Shown in pieces: positions 1 through 8,147 of a DNA stretch of 14,837 nt. Position 1 is the stretch's first letter, and every line of letters begins with the position of its first letter. Source of the stretch: JAMXLO01 sp036494925. GTDB lineage: Bacteria > Pseudomonadota > Alphaproteobacteria > Acetobacterales > Acetobacteraceae. The position numbers and the translations under genes are program-made. Where the stretch lies: positions 1 through 14,837 of the forward strand of contig DASXNR010000358.1 of the NCBI GenBank assembly GCA_036494925.1. The letters run 5' to 3'. The notes beneath the pieces were generated by a model that had not been told where the DNA came from, made no database searches, and saw only the letters and a list, made by a program, of their open reading frames with translations.

Positions 1-1
1 G

Positions 2-991
2 GACGTGCCGCTTTGGCTGCGCGAGCTGGGCACGGTGCAGGCATTCTATTCCGTGCAGCTGCGCCCGAAAGTGGACGGCACTCTGCTGCAGGTGCCCGTC
101 ACCGAGGGTCAGGAGGTGAAGCAGGGCGACCTGCTTGCCGTCATCGATCCGAAGCCGTACCAGGCCATGCTCGACGCCGCCACGGCGAAGAAGCTGATGG
201 ACCAGGCCGACCTCGCGAATGCCAGGCGCGACCTGGAGCGCTACAACTCTCTCGCGAAGCAGGATTTCGCCTCGCACCAGCAGGTTGATACCCAGACCGC
301 GCTGGTCAACCACATGACCGCCGCAATCGCCGCCGACGATGCGCAGCTCGAGGCCGCCCAGCTCAATGTGGCCTACAGCTACGTCACCGCGCCGTTCTCC
401 GGGCGGGTTGGGCTGCGCACCGTCGATCCCGGCAATTTCGTCCGCGCGGCCGAGGCCACCAGCCTGATGCCGCTGTCGCAGATCCGGCCGATCGCGGTGA
501 CCTTCACCGCGCCACAGGATGTGCTGCCGGCGGTGCAGGACGCCTTGAGCAATGGCAAGCCGGCGGTGGTGGCCTATTCCAGCGACGACACGACCGAACT
601 CGACCGCGGGACATTGCTGACCGTCGACAACGCGATCGACAGCTCGACCGGCACGATCAAGCTCAAGGCGGCGTTTCCGAACGAGGCCTCACATCTCTGG
701 CCCGGCCAGTTCGTCAACGCGCGCCTGCTGCTCGGCACGGCCAAGAATGTGCTCACGGTGCCGTCGCAGGCGGTGATGCACGGCCAGGACCGGCTCTACG
801 CCTATGTGCTTAATCCTGACCAGACCGTGTCCGTGCGCACGGTGCAGATCAAGAGCGACAACGGCACGCTCGCAATCGTGACGAGCGGGCTGGAGGAAGG
901 ACAGCAGGTCGTCACCGACGGCCAGTCGCGGCTGCTGGAAGGCGCCAGGGTCGCGGTGCTTCCTGCGGCATCGAAGCAGGCCGGCGGCTGA
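2..991 (+). CDS. RND efflux periplasmic adaptor (membrane fusion protein), MdtA-like, 5' truncated
   Basis: This is the periplasmic adaptor that links an inner-membrane RND pump to an outer-membrane channel. The frame is open from base 2, so the true start, signal peptide and first few dozen residues lie before the window; the GTG at 5 is internal. Visible parts, in order, are the first lipoyl half (VDGTLLQVPVTEGQEVKQGD, about residues 23-42 of the visible part), the alpha-hairpin with ANARRDLERY, the second lipoyl half (YSYVTAPFSGRVGLRTVDPG), a beta-barrel with STGTIKLKAAFPN and FVNARLLL, and a membrane-proximal C-terminus ending in GARVAVLP. Order and wording match E. coli MdtA closely. The permease gene begins 24 bases downstream, so the two are surely co-transcribed. 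The family call is firm; the exported substrate is unknown. Confidence 0.93.
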   Translation, partial: DVPLWLRELGTVQAFYSVQLRPKVDGTLLQVPVTEGQEVKQGDLLAVIDPKPYQAMLDAATAKKLMDQADLANARRDLERYNSLAKQDFASHQQVDTQTALVNHMTAAIAADDAQLEAAQLNVAYSYVTAPFSGRVGLRTVDPGNFVRAAEATSLMPLSQIRPIAVTFTAPQDVLPAVQDALSNGKPAVVAYSSDDTTELDRGTLLTVDNAIDSSTGTIKLKAAFPNEASHLWPGQFVNARLLLGTAKNVLTVPSQAVMHGQDRLYAYVLNPDQTVSVRTVQIKSDNGTLAIVTSGLEEGQQVVTDGQSRLLEGARVAVLPAASKQAGG

Positions 992-1015
992 ACCGGCGGT
1001 GGGACACAGCGACGC

Positions 1016-4000
1016 ATGAGCATTTCGACCCCCTTTATCCGGCGCCCGGTCGGAACCTCGCTGTTCATCGCTGCTTTGGTACTGGTGGGACTGGCGGCCT
1101 ATCCGTTGCTGCCGGTGGCACCACTGCCGCGCGTCGACTTCCCCACCATCAACGTCAACGCAAAGTTTCCCGGCGCCAGCCCCGAGACCATGGCGACGAC
1201 CGTCGCGCAGCCGCTGGAGCGACAGTTCGCCCAGGTTCCCGGCATCGCGCAGATGACGTCGATCAGCGTGCTGGGCTCGACGTCGATCAGCCTGCAGTTC
1301 GATCTGGACCGCAACATCGACGCCGCCGCCGGCGACGTCCAGGCGGCGATCAACAGTGCCGGCGGCTCGCTGCCGAAAGCCCTGCCCTCGCCGCCCAACT
1401 ACTACAAGGTCAATCCGTCCGAGGCGCCGATCCTGATCCTCGCGGTCAATTCCGACACCCTCCCATTGATCGAGATCGATGACTACGCGGACACGGTCCT
1501 GGCGCAGCAGATCTCGCAACTGGCCGGCGTCGCGCAGGTGTTCATCGCCGGCGAGCAGAAGCGCGCCGTGCGGGTGCAGGTTGACCCGGCGAAACTGGCC
1601 GCCATGGGCCTGACGCTCGAGGACGTCCGGTCAGTGCTGGTGAACGCCACCGTCAACGCACCGAAGGGCACGATCGACACGCCGCAACACTCGCTGGCGC
1701 TCTACGACAACGATCAGATGACCCAGGCGTCGGAGTACGAAAACGTCATCCTTGGCTGGAAGTCCGGCGCGCCGATCCGGGTGAAGGACATCGGCCGGGC
1801 CGTCGATGCCCCGGAAAACGCTTACCTCGGCGGGCTGCAGAACGGCCAGCGCGGCATCATCCTGATGGTGTTCAAGCAGCCCGGTGCCAACGTCATCGAC
1901 ACGGTGGAGCGGATCAAGGCGAAGCTGCCGGCGCTGGAAGCCGCCATCCCGCCATCGGTCAAGGTCAGCACGATCGTCGACCGCACGCAGACGATCCGCG
2001 CCTCGGTCGCCGACGTTCAGTTCACGCTGCTGCTGTCGATCAGCCTGGTCGTGATGGTGATCTTCCTGTTTCTGCGCAACATCTGGGCCACCATCATTCC
2101 GTCGATCACCGTGCCGGTCGCGCTGATCTGCACCTTCGCGGTGATGTATCTGATGGACTACAGCCTGGACAACCTGTCGCTGATGGCGCTGACCATCGCG
2201 GTGGGCTTCGTGGTCGATGACGCGATCGTCATGCTGGAGAACATTTTTCGTCACATCGAGAACGGCATGCGTCCGATGGACGCCGCGATCAAGGGCGCCG
2301 GGGAGATCGGCTTCACCATCGTCTCGATCAGCTGCTCGCTGATCGCGGTGTTCATCCCGCTGCTGCTGATGGGCGGCATCGTCGGGCGGCTGTTCCGCGA
2401 GTTCGCCATGACCGTGACGATCGCGGTCGTGGTCTCCATGGTGGTGTCGCTGACGCTGACGCCGATGATGTGCTCGCGCTTCCTGCACCACCATCAGGGC
2501 GGCCATAACCTGATGTACCGGGTCATCGAGAGATTCTTCACCGGGATGATCGCGGGGTATCGGCGCACCCTGGATGTCGCACTGCGGTTTCGCTTCATCA
2601 CGCTGCTGGTGTTCTTCGCCACCATGGGCCTGTCCGCCTACCTGTTCGTCACCGCGCCGAAGGGCTTCTTCCCGCCGCAGGACACCGGCGTGATCATCGG
2701 CACCACGGAGGGCGCGCAGGACATTTCGTACAAGCGCATGTACGAATTGCAGCGGAAACTGGTCGATGTCATCGCCCAGGACCCGGACACGGCCGCTTAT
2801 GCGTCCAACGTCGGCACCGGCATCAGCGGGCAGACCACCAACAACGGCCGGGTGTTCATCGCTTTGAAGCCGTGGGATCAGCGCAAGGGCGGTTCGGTGC
2901 AGGACTACATCGCCCGCAACCGGGCGAAGCTGGCCAAGGTCGAGGGAGGTCAGTTCTTCATGCAGGCGATCCCCGATGTCCGCGTCGGCGCCCGCATCTC
3001 CAAGACCGAATTCCAGTACACGCTGCAGGATGCCGATCTTGCCGAACTCAGCGCCTGGGCGCCCAAGGTGCTGGAGCGGATGAAGTCCCTGCCGATGCTG
3101 CGCGACGTGACCACTGACCAGCAGACCGGCGGAACCACCACCACCCTGACGATCGACCGTGACCAGGCGGCACGGTTCGGCGTGCAGCCACAGGTGATCG
3201 ACGACACGCTGTATGACGCGTTCGGTCAGCGGCAGATCACGCAGTACTTCACCCAGGTGAATTCGCTGCACGTGGTGCTCGAGGTGATGCCCGGTCAGGC
3301 TTCGGATGTCGAAACCATCAACAAGCTGTACGTGAAGTCAGCCACCGGACAGGCGGTGCCGCTCAGCTCGTTCGTGAAATGGACCACGCTGCCGGTGCGT
3401 CCTCTGTCGATCAGCCATCAAAGCATGTTCCCGGCCATCACCATCAGTTTCAATCTTGCGCAGGGCGTGGCGCTTGGCGATGCGGTAACCGCGATCGAGG
3501 CGGCGATGGCGGACATGCGCACGCCGCTGTCGTTGCAGGGGTCGTTCCAGGGCACCGCCCAGGCCTTCCAGTCATCCTTGAGCACGCAGCCCTATCTGAT
3601 CGCCGCCGCGCTGATCTCGGTGTACATCATCCTGGGCGTCCTGTACGAAAGCTACATCCTGCCGATCACCATCTTGTCGACCTTGCCATCTGCCGGTGTC
3701 GGCGCATTCCTGATGCTGCGCTTTGCCCAGCTTGATCTGTCGGTGATCGCGTTGATCGGAGTGATCCTGCTGATCGGCATCGTGAAGAAGAACGGCATCA
3801 TGATGGTGGACTTCGCCATCAGTGCCGAACGGCGCGATGGCGTGCCGCCGCTGGAGGCGATCAGGCAGGCCTGCCTGCTGCGGTTCCGGCCGATCCTGAT
3901 GACGACGATGGCGGCGATGCTGAGTGGCCTGCCGCTGATGCTCAGCCACGGCGCGGGCTCGGAGCTGCGTCGCCCGCTCGGCTACGCCATGGTGGGCGGG

Positions 4001-4141
4001 CTGGCGCTGAGCCAGTTGCTGACGCTGTACACCACGCCGGTGGTCTATCTCTATCTCGATCGTGTGCAGCACTGGCTGTCGCCCAGGCGCCATCGCTTGC
4101 CGGTGCTGGCCGAGAAGATGGGCTCCGCGGCAGCCGATTGA
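1016..4141 (+). CDS. RND multidrug efflux permease, MdtB/MdtC type
   Basis: This 1041-residue protein has the normal full length for a hydrophobe/amphiphile efflux RND pump, a proton-driven inner-membrane trimer. The N-terminus has the family opening FIRRPVGTSLF, a first membrane helix, then LPRVDFPTINV leading into the periplasmic porter domain. Membrane helix 4 carries GFVVDDAIVMLENI with the proton-relay pair D401/D402, and helix 10 carries GIVKKNGIMMVDFA with K924/K925 at the conserved lysine position. Hydrophobic helix clusters lie near residues 335-490 and 860-1020, as expected for two repeated halves. It follows the adaptor gene by 24 bases. E. coli mdtABC encodes two permeases that form a heterotrimer. 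Here only one follows the adaptor, and the next gene is unrelated, so a homotrimer is likely unless a partner lies elsewhere. The family is certain; the drug range is unknown. Confidence 0.96.
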   Translation: MSISTPFIRRPVGTSLFIAALVLVGLAAYPLLPVAPLPRVDFPTINVNAKFPGASPETMATTVAQPLERQFAQVPGIAQMTSISVLGSTSISLQFDLDRNIDAAAGDVQAAINSAGGSLPKALPSPPNYYKVNPSEAPILILAVNSDTLPLIEIDDYADTVLAQQISQLAGVAQVFIAGEQKRAVRVQVDPAKLAAMGLTLEDVRSVLVNATVNAPKGTIDTPQHSLALYDNDQMTQASEYENVILGWKSGAPIRVKDIGRAVDAPENAYLGGLQNGQRGIILMVFKQPGANVIDTVERIKAKLPALEAAIPPSVKVSTIVDRTQTIRASVADVQFTLLLSISLVVMVIFLFLRNIWATIIPSITVPVALICTFAVMYLMDYSLDNLSLMALTIAVGFVVDDAIVMLENIFRHIENGMRPMDAAIKGAGEIGFTIVSISCSLIAVFIPLLLMGGIVGRLFREFAMTVTIAVVVSMVVSLTLTPMMCSRFLHHHQGGHNLMYRVIERFFTGMIAGYRRTLDVALRFRFITLLVFFATMGLSAYLFVTAPKGFFPPQDTGVIIGTTEGAQDISYKRMYELQRKLVDVIAQDPDTAAYASNVGTGISGQTTNNGRVFIALKPWDQRKGGSVQDYIARNRAKLAKVEGGQFFMQAIPDVRVGARISKTEFQYTLQDADLAELSAWAPKVLERMKSLPMLRDVTTDQQTGGTTTTLTIDRDQAARFGVQPQVIDDTLYDAFGQRQITQYFTQVNSLHVVLEVMPGQASDVETINKLYVKSATGQAVPLSSFVKWTTLPVRPLSISHQSMFPAITISFNLAQGVALGDAVTAIEAAMADMRTPLSLQGSFQGTAQAFQSSLSTQPYLIAAALISVYIILGVLYESYILPITILSTLPSAGVGAFLMLRFAQLDLSVIALIGVILLIGIVKKNGIMMVDFAISAERRDGVPPLEAIRQACLLRFRPILMTTMAAMLSGLPLMLSHGAGSELRRPLGYAMVGGLALSQLLTLYTTPVVYLYLDRVQHWLSPRRHRLPVLAEKMGSAAAD

Positions 4142-4294
4142 TTGCGCCCGGTTGGCGGTTTCAGCAAAGTGGGATCGCCGCGGGACGATGGGTCGCTGTA
4201 ACCATCGGCGTTGCAGGGACGGGACTTTCCAGGCGTTCGCGACGTGACATACTCGGCCGGGCTGGCCGACGTCAGACGGATCGTCGGCAAACCC

Positions 4295-4299
4295 GGAGG
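4295..4299 (+). promoter_or_regulatory. Ribosome binding site deciding the ratA start
   Basis: A GGAGG sits six bases before the ATG at 4306. The same frame is open back to a TTG at 4138, but that extension has no such site and no similarity to the family, so translation should begin at 4306. Confidence 0.75.
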
Positions 4300-4305
4300 T
4301 TCGAC

Positions 4306-4767
4306 ATGCCTCGTCATGAGGAACAGGCGACGCTCGCCTACAGTGCCGAAGAGCTTTTCGCCGTCGTCGCGGACGTGAAGGACTATCCCTTGTTCGTCCC
4401 CTGGTGCAGCGGCGCGCGTATCCACCACGCGGATGAGCGCGAGATCCTGGCCGACCTCGTCATCGGGTTCGGTCCATTCCAGGAGAGTTTTACCAGCAAC
4501 GTCACGCTGGACCGGCCGCGACAGGTGTCGGTGCGCGCCATCGAAGGGCCGCTGGAGCACTTGACCAACACCTGGACATTCACGCCGGTCGAGGACAAGA
4601 CACTCATCGACTTCGTCATTGACTTTCAGTTCAAGAGTCATCTGCTTGATCATGTCGCGACCGGGATGTTCCACGAGGCCGCAACCCGGATGATGAGCGC
4701 ATTCGAGTCGCGCGTTCACCTGGTCCATATGATGCGGCGGCATGCAGCGCAGCATTCGTCGTTGTGA
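4306..4767 (+). CDS. ratA: RatA/COQ10 family START-domain protein
   Basis: This 153-residue protein belongs to the polyketide cyclase/START family that includes mitochondrial Coq10 (a ubiquinone-binding protein) and E. coli RatA, reported to block ribosome subunit association. It aligns along its whole length with RatA. Shared features are the start with YSAEELFAVVADVKDYPLFVPWCSG (seen here in pieces near residues 12-36), the central EGPLEHLTNTWTF, then IDFQFKS and FHEAATRMMSAFE near the end. No signal peptide or membrane helix is seen. The start is set by the GGAGG site and by family length. No RatB partner gene is adjacent, and neither is lipA, which I recall as a common neighbour. A housekeeping quinone role therefore seems at least as likely as a toxin role. 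It lies 164 bases after the efflux pump gene and is probably a separate unit. Confidence 0.85.
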   Translation: MPRHEEQATLAYSAEELFAVVADVKDYPLFVPWCSGARIHHADEREILADLVIGFGPFQESFTSNVTLDRPRQVSVRAIEGPLEHLTNTWTFTPVEDKTLIDFVIDFQFKSHLLDHVATGMFHEAATRMMSAFESRVHLVHMMRRHAAQHSSL

Positions 4768-4809
4768 CGTGACGCTCGTGCGCCTTGCATGTGCTGCTGC
4801 CTATCGGAG

Positions 4810-5304
4810 TTATTTTTGCGCTGGTCCGATCCGATCGAAATGACCGGACCACACCGTGGTCCACGGTCCGTCTTCGCCGATCCGTGAGGCATAGTCGGCG
4901 TCGACCCCATCGGGCCGGATGTTGCGGTAGGTGTACCGCCAGCGCGTTCCCCTGAATTTTGGCTCGGAGGTGAGGACAACCGTTCCGTCCGCCGCCGGAC
5001 CGCCCAGGTAAACTGTGACGATCGCGTCCTTGTCCACCCAAAGCTGCCGCCACTGTTTGCGCTCGCTGTCCCAACCGGCAAGACCGATGCCCTGTGTCTG
5101 GCCGTCTGCGCCGGTCTGCACTTCCTCGATCGCGCAGCCACCGGCAGTGCGCTCGGCCGTGTAATGTTCGGCCGGCGGTGACGCTGGGTCATGCCACGCG
5201 CCCAACCAGAAATCGAACTGGTCGTAGGGCGGGCCGGCGCAGTCGGCCCAGGCTGGTCCCGAGCCAAGCAAGGCGCAAAAGACCACGAGCAGCCACAGAC
5301 GCAT
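4810..5304 (-). CDS. Secreted hypothetical protein with FDFWLGAW motif
   Basis: This 164-residue protein has a clear Sec signal peptide (a hydrophobic stretch around LWLLVVFCALLGS, probable cleavage after AWA at residue 20). The mature part has two cysteines, C22 and C57, which could pair in the periplasm. It opens with FDFWLGAW (residues 30-37) and continues with alternating short strands rich in tryptophan, for example WRQLWVDKD, VVLTSEPKF and RWRYTYRNI. This pattern recalls DUF1579-like, lipocalin-type beta-barrel proteins, which often begin with FDFWLG-W, but I cannot assign a ligand or activity. The ATG at 5304 has a GAGG about eight bases upstream. The gene runs convergently to ratA, with 42 bases between the two stop codons. 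Confidence 0.75.
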   Translation of the reverse strand: MRLWLLVVFCALLGSGPAWADCAGPPYDQFDFWLGAWHDPASPPAEHYTAERTAGGCAIEEVQTGADGQTQGIGLAGWDSERKQWRQLWVDKDAIVTVYLGGPAADGTVVLTSEPKFRGTRWRYTYRNIRPDGVDADYASRIGEDGPWTTVWSGHFDRIGPAQK

Positions 5305-5404
5305 CGAAGTTGCCTCATTCCAGATGGGACGCGAGCGCCGTCGATACCGGCGATGGTCGCCCGTTAAACCGGCAACGCCGAAAACAAGAAAGATTAAACC
5401 CGAA

Positions 5405-5538
5405 TGAACGCGGATCAGAAGGGATGCACGCGAATAGTCCTGCGTGGTCGATCCGCCTCCGCCCCAGCGTCGAAGGGCACAATGGCCTCGCCACCCCGGT
5501 CGGAGGATTTTGCGTGCATCCCTCCTGATCCGCGTTCA
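5405..5538. repeat. 134-bp palindromic repeat element with 27-bp arms
   Basis: The left arm (5405-5431) and the right arm (5512-5538) are reverse complements at 26 of 27 positions; both contain the core GGGATGCACGC. Outside the perfect arms the pairing continues weakly for about ten bases. The 80-base interior is GC-rich with only loose internal pairing. It occupies the middle of the only non-coding stretch near here (5305-5633, 329 bases), between the start of the secreted protein gene and the start of the hypothetical gene; the rest of that stretch shows nothing clear. The short frames crossing it in several readings look like chance. I recall repeats of this wording scattered between genes in Acetobacteraceae, but only one copy is present here, so the dispersed-repeat label rests on memory. 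No transposase is attached. Confidence 0.7.
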
Positions 5539-5633
5539 CTTGCGTTAGATGCTTGCGTGCCGGGACGCGCGGCCGGTCGCATGGCTGAATATATTCCTTG
5601 ACATCCACAGCCGCCTATGTTCTTGTTATGTTC

Positions 5634-6257
5634 ATGTCTGCCGCGCCCGAAACCCCGACCACCGAGCCCAGCTGCAGCGGCCGCCTGCTCGACCTGGTCC
5701 GCAAACTGATCGACTACGGCCGCGGACTCGCCGCCACCATCCGCCAGCGCACCGCCACCGACCCCTACTTCGTCAAAGCCTGCTTCGGCACCACCGATCT
5801 GGCACTGATCTTCGCCAGCATTGTCCGCGGCCTGCTCCTGGCAAGCGAGCTCGAAGCGAGAGTGCTCCGGTGCGCTGCCCAGCTCGACGCCGCACCGCGG
5901 CCCGTCGGAACTCGATCGGCGGCCAGAGCACTTGCCGCTGCGTCCGCCGCCGCGACCGATCCGCGGCTCGTACACCTGCCCACGCCGCAGCAGATCGCGG
6001 CCGCGGTTCGCCGCAAGCCGATCGGCGCCGTCATCGTCGATATCTGCCGCGATCTCGGCATCACGGGGAGCCATCCGCTGTGGCGAGACGTGCAGCGGGC
6101 CATCATCAAGCACGGCGGCAGCCTGTTCCGCCTGGTGATGAACATCATCAACTGTCCGGACCCCCTGGCTGCGCGGTCTCCGACAGCGGCCATCCCGGCC
6201 GCATCGCAGCCGCCGGCCTTGCCGTTCGAGGCACCAGGCGGCACCGGGCCGCCCTGA
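5634..6257 (+). CDS. Hypothetical alanine/arginine-rich protein, possibly a lineage-specific family
   Basis: I do not recognise a function. With the ATG at 5634 the protein has 207 residues; an in-frame ATG at 5628 adds two, and a TTG at 5598 is less likely. None of these starts has a good ribosome site. The N-terminal third (LLDLVRKLIDYGRGLAATIR, then FGTTDLALIFASIVRGLLLA) is predicted helical and amphipathic. The middle is a low-complexity Ala/Arg linker. A second conserved-looking block reads LPTPQQIAAAVRRKPIGAVI, followed by DICRDLGITGSHPLWRDVQ and a helix to about residue 170. The tail is proline- and alanine-rich. There is no signal peptide and no clear DNA-binding motif. It resembles, from memory, a hypothetical family found in many copies in Acetobacteraceae. 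Codon use with strong third-position GC supports real coding. It stands alone, beside a palindromic repeat. Confidence 0.65.
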   Translation: MSAAPETPTTEPSCSGRLLDLVRKLIDYGRGLAATIRQRTATDPYFVKACFGTTDLALIFASIVRGLLLASELEARVLRCAAQLDAAPRPVGTRSAARALAAASAAATDPRLVHLPTPQQIAAAVRRKPIGAVIVDICRDLGITGSHPLWRDVQRAIIKHGGSLFRLVMNIINCPDPLAARSPTAAIPAASQPPALPFEAPGGTGPP

Positions 6258-6288
6258 ACCATTCACCTGATGATCGAGGCGTCGTGCA

Positions 6289-6312
6289 CGGGGCCAGCCA
6301 TGGCCGGCCCCG
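6289..6312. terminator. Hairpin between convergent genes, possible bidirectional terminator
   Basis: CGGGGCC (6289-6295) pairs perfectly with GGCCCCG (6306-6312) across a ten-base loop that itself contains CCATGG. It lies in the 70 bases between the stop of the plus-strand hypothetical gene and the stop of the minus-strand TPR gene. There is no T-run on either side, so it is not a classical intrinsic terminator. It may instead be a REP-like element that protects transcript ends. Confidence 0.45.
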
Positions 6313-6327
6313 CCGTTCTGATTCGGG

Positions 6328-7983
6328 TTACGCCGCCTCCCCGCGGGCGCAGAAGCAGGACACCGACACCGGTAGATCGGCGCGCGCCGCGGCGAACTCC
6401 ACCCGCTGGCGGATCAGCGCGGCCTCCGCGGTCTCGCCGCGCCGATCGAGGCAGTCGAGCAGCCCGCGCAGCGCCCACAGATTGTCCGGATGGATCTGCG
6501 CGCGGGGCAGCGCGCCGCCGAGACCGAGATCCTCGCGATACGCCGTTTCGGCCTCCGCCCCACGGCCCTGTTCCAGCAGCAGCGCACCCAGCGCGTGGCG
6601 GACCGGCTGCATCCAGCCCCACGGCTCGTCGTACGGCAGGTCGTCCTCCAGCGCGATGGCGGCACGCAGCCGCGCGAACGCCACGCTGTGTTCGCCACGG
6701 CGATAGGCGATCTCGCCCTCCAGCATCTGCTCCGCGATCGCCAGCAGCTGCACGCACTTCACGTTGTGGATCTGCCGCGACCCGGGTACTCGCGACGCGG
6801 CCGCGCGAAACAGCGCCTGTTCGGCCTCCGCCGCCGGCACCTCGCCCAGCGCGGCGTGGGCGACGCCTTTGGCGTAATGCATCATCGCAACCGTGTTGCA
6901 GTACAGCTCGCGGTCCGCCGGCAGGTCCTGCGCGATGATCTCGCGCCACTTGCCGAAGCGGATCAGGACGTGCTGCCGGATGGAAACGTAGCCTTCGAAG
7001 AAATCGGCCATCGGGGGCGAGGGAATCCGCAGGAACGCCTCGGGCATGGTCTCGACCAGCTCGTCGGCCGCGGCGATCGCCGGTGCGTACTGGCCGAGGA
7101 ACATCGCCCCGTAGGCGGCGAAGTGGTAATTGTGGATGCGGTAGCCGGAGTAGAAATTCATCGGCCCGGCGCGGTCGTAGAACCTGCGGTCCGCGACGAT
7201 CGCCTTCTGGTTCCAGTGCATCGCGTCACGGTAGTGGCCACATTGGATGTCGATGTGCGTTGGCATATGCACGCAATGGCCCATGTCGGGGCTGACCTCG
7301 CGCAACCGGTCGCCGGTGACCAGCGCCGCTTCCGGATGCGGCGACATCTCCATCAGGTGGACGTGGAGGTGCAGCAGGCCGGGATGGCTCATCGCCCCCG
7401 GCAGATCGCGGAACGCGGCCTCCAGCACCTCGCGCGCCTCCAGCGTGCCAGCGCCTGGCGCGGGCGCACCGCTGCGCTGGTCCCACATCTGCCACGGCGT
7501 CCGGTTGAGGATCGCTTCCACGAAGATGCAGCGCAGATCGAGATCGTCAGGATACGCCAGGTGCGCGACGCGCATGGCGTCGGCGAAAGCGTCGTTCCAT
7601 GGGCGCTGGTCGTCGATCGGATCGCGCTGCGGATAGCGGGCGGGCAGCGCCTCGATCAGCACACGTTCCGGCGCGCTGACGCCGCCGGCCAGGGCGAGCG
7701 CCGCGCGGGAGGCGTCATGGGAACGGGCGAGCGCCGTGGCCTTGCCGGCGGGGTCCATCAGTTCCCAGGGGAAGTTGTAGTTCGGCCCGGCGGCGTAGCC
7801 GATGCCCCAATGCGCCATGGCACAGTTCGGATCGGCCTGCAGCGCCTGCTCGAAGCAGACGATGGCCTCCTCGTGGTGGTAGCCGAAGCACCAGTTGAGG
7901 CCACGGTCGAACCAACGCTGTGCGTCCGCCGAGTTGGTGGTCACCGTCCGGGAGTAGCGGCCGAGGTCATACGGATAGTCCAT
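6328..7983 (-). CDS. Large tetratricopeptide-repeat protein with histidine-rich core
   Basis: This 551-residue protein is probably cytoplasmic, since no signal peptide is seen. It is built of helical hairpins. A canonical TPR is visible at about residues 25-60 (RGLNWCFGYHHEEAIVCFEQ, then ALQADPNCAMAHWGIGYA), and more degenerate repeats follow near 290-330, 365-400 and 430-530. The centre has two histidine clusters, HPGLLHLHVHLMEMSPHPE (200-218) and GHCVHMPTHIDIQCGHY (235-251), typical of a conserved bacterial TPR family of unknown role. The spacing could suit a metal site, but this is inference. The ATG at 7983 has a strong GGAGG (7988-7992) five bases before it. It lies 164 bases downstream of the ATPase gene on the same strand, with a hairpin between, so it may be the last gene of the transporter unit or be transcribed separately. 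Confidence 0.85.
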   Translation of the reverse strand: MDYPYDLGRYSRTVTTNSADAQRWFDRGLNWCFGYHHEEAIVCFEQALQADPNCAMAHWGIGYAAGPNYNFPWELMDPAGKATALARSHDASRAALALAGGVSAPERVLIEALPARYPQRDPIDDQRPWNDAFADAMRVAHLAYPDDLDLRCIFVEAILNRTPWQMWDQRSGAPAPGAGTLEAREVLEAAFRDLPGAMSHPGLLHLHVHLMEMSPHPEAALVTGDRLREVSPDMGHCVHMPTHIDIQCGHYRDAMHWNQKAIVADRRFYDRAGPMNFYSGYRIHNYHFAAYGAMFLGQYAPAIAAADELVETMPEAFLRIPSPPMADFFEGYVSIRQHVLIRFGKWREIIAQDLPADRELYCNTVAMMHYAKGVAHAALGEVPAAEAEQALFRAAASRVPGSRQIHNVKCVQLLAIAEQMLEGEIAYRRGEHSVAFARLRAAIALEDDLPYDEPWGWMQPVRHALGALLLEQGRGAEAETAYREDLGLGGALPRAQIHPDNLWALRGLLDCLDRRGETAEAALIRQRVEFAAARADLPVSVSCFCARGEAA

Positions 7984-8106
7984 GTCGCCTCCGGTCTCTG
8001 CGCTCGAACCGGACTGTATCGATCGCCAGTGCCATCCGGCAACGATTTAATCGCGCCCCGCAGGGCACCACACTCGCTGCGCCCGGCTGCTGTCGTCTCG
8101 GAACGG

Positions 8107-8129
8107 ATGGCCGGGTCATGCCCGGCCAT
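8107..8129. repeat. Perfect 9-bp REP-like palindrome downstream of the ATPase gene
   Basis: ATGGCCGGG (8107-8115) and CCCGGCCAT (8121-8129) are perfect reverse complements around the loop TCATG. The hairpin starts 18 bases after the ATPase stop codon and lies before the TPR gene. It has no T-run. The GGCCGG core resembles the hairpins at 6289-6312 and 14445-14465, so it may be a dispersed REP-type element that stabilises or ends the transporter mRNA. Confidence 0.6.
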
Positions 8130-8147
8130 GGCGTTGGGCAGAAACCG

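Noticed and set aside
1631..3271. 546-residue open frame on the minus strand inside the RND permease gene
   Set aside because: The H/D/Q/R-rich translation is the complement of membrane-helix codons; the RND protein explains this DNA fully.
4226..4253. Promoter TTTCCA-16-CATACT ahead of ratA
   Set aside because: Only a partial match to consensus at both boxes; too weak to annotate.
4138..4305. N-terminal extension of RatA from a TTG codon
   Set aside because: The extension has no ribosome site, overlaps the RND stop codon and is absent from the family; ATG at 4306 with GGAGG is much better.
5404..5608. Small open frames through the palindromic repeat on both strands
   Set aside because: They follow the repeat arms in several frames, as expected from a palindrome, with no coding signs.
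5598..5633. TTGACA at 5598 as a promoter for the hypothetical gene
   Set aside because: No acceptable -10 box lies 16-18 bases downstream; nearby TATGTT matches are at spacings of about 12 or 23.
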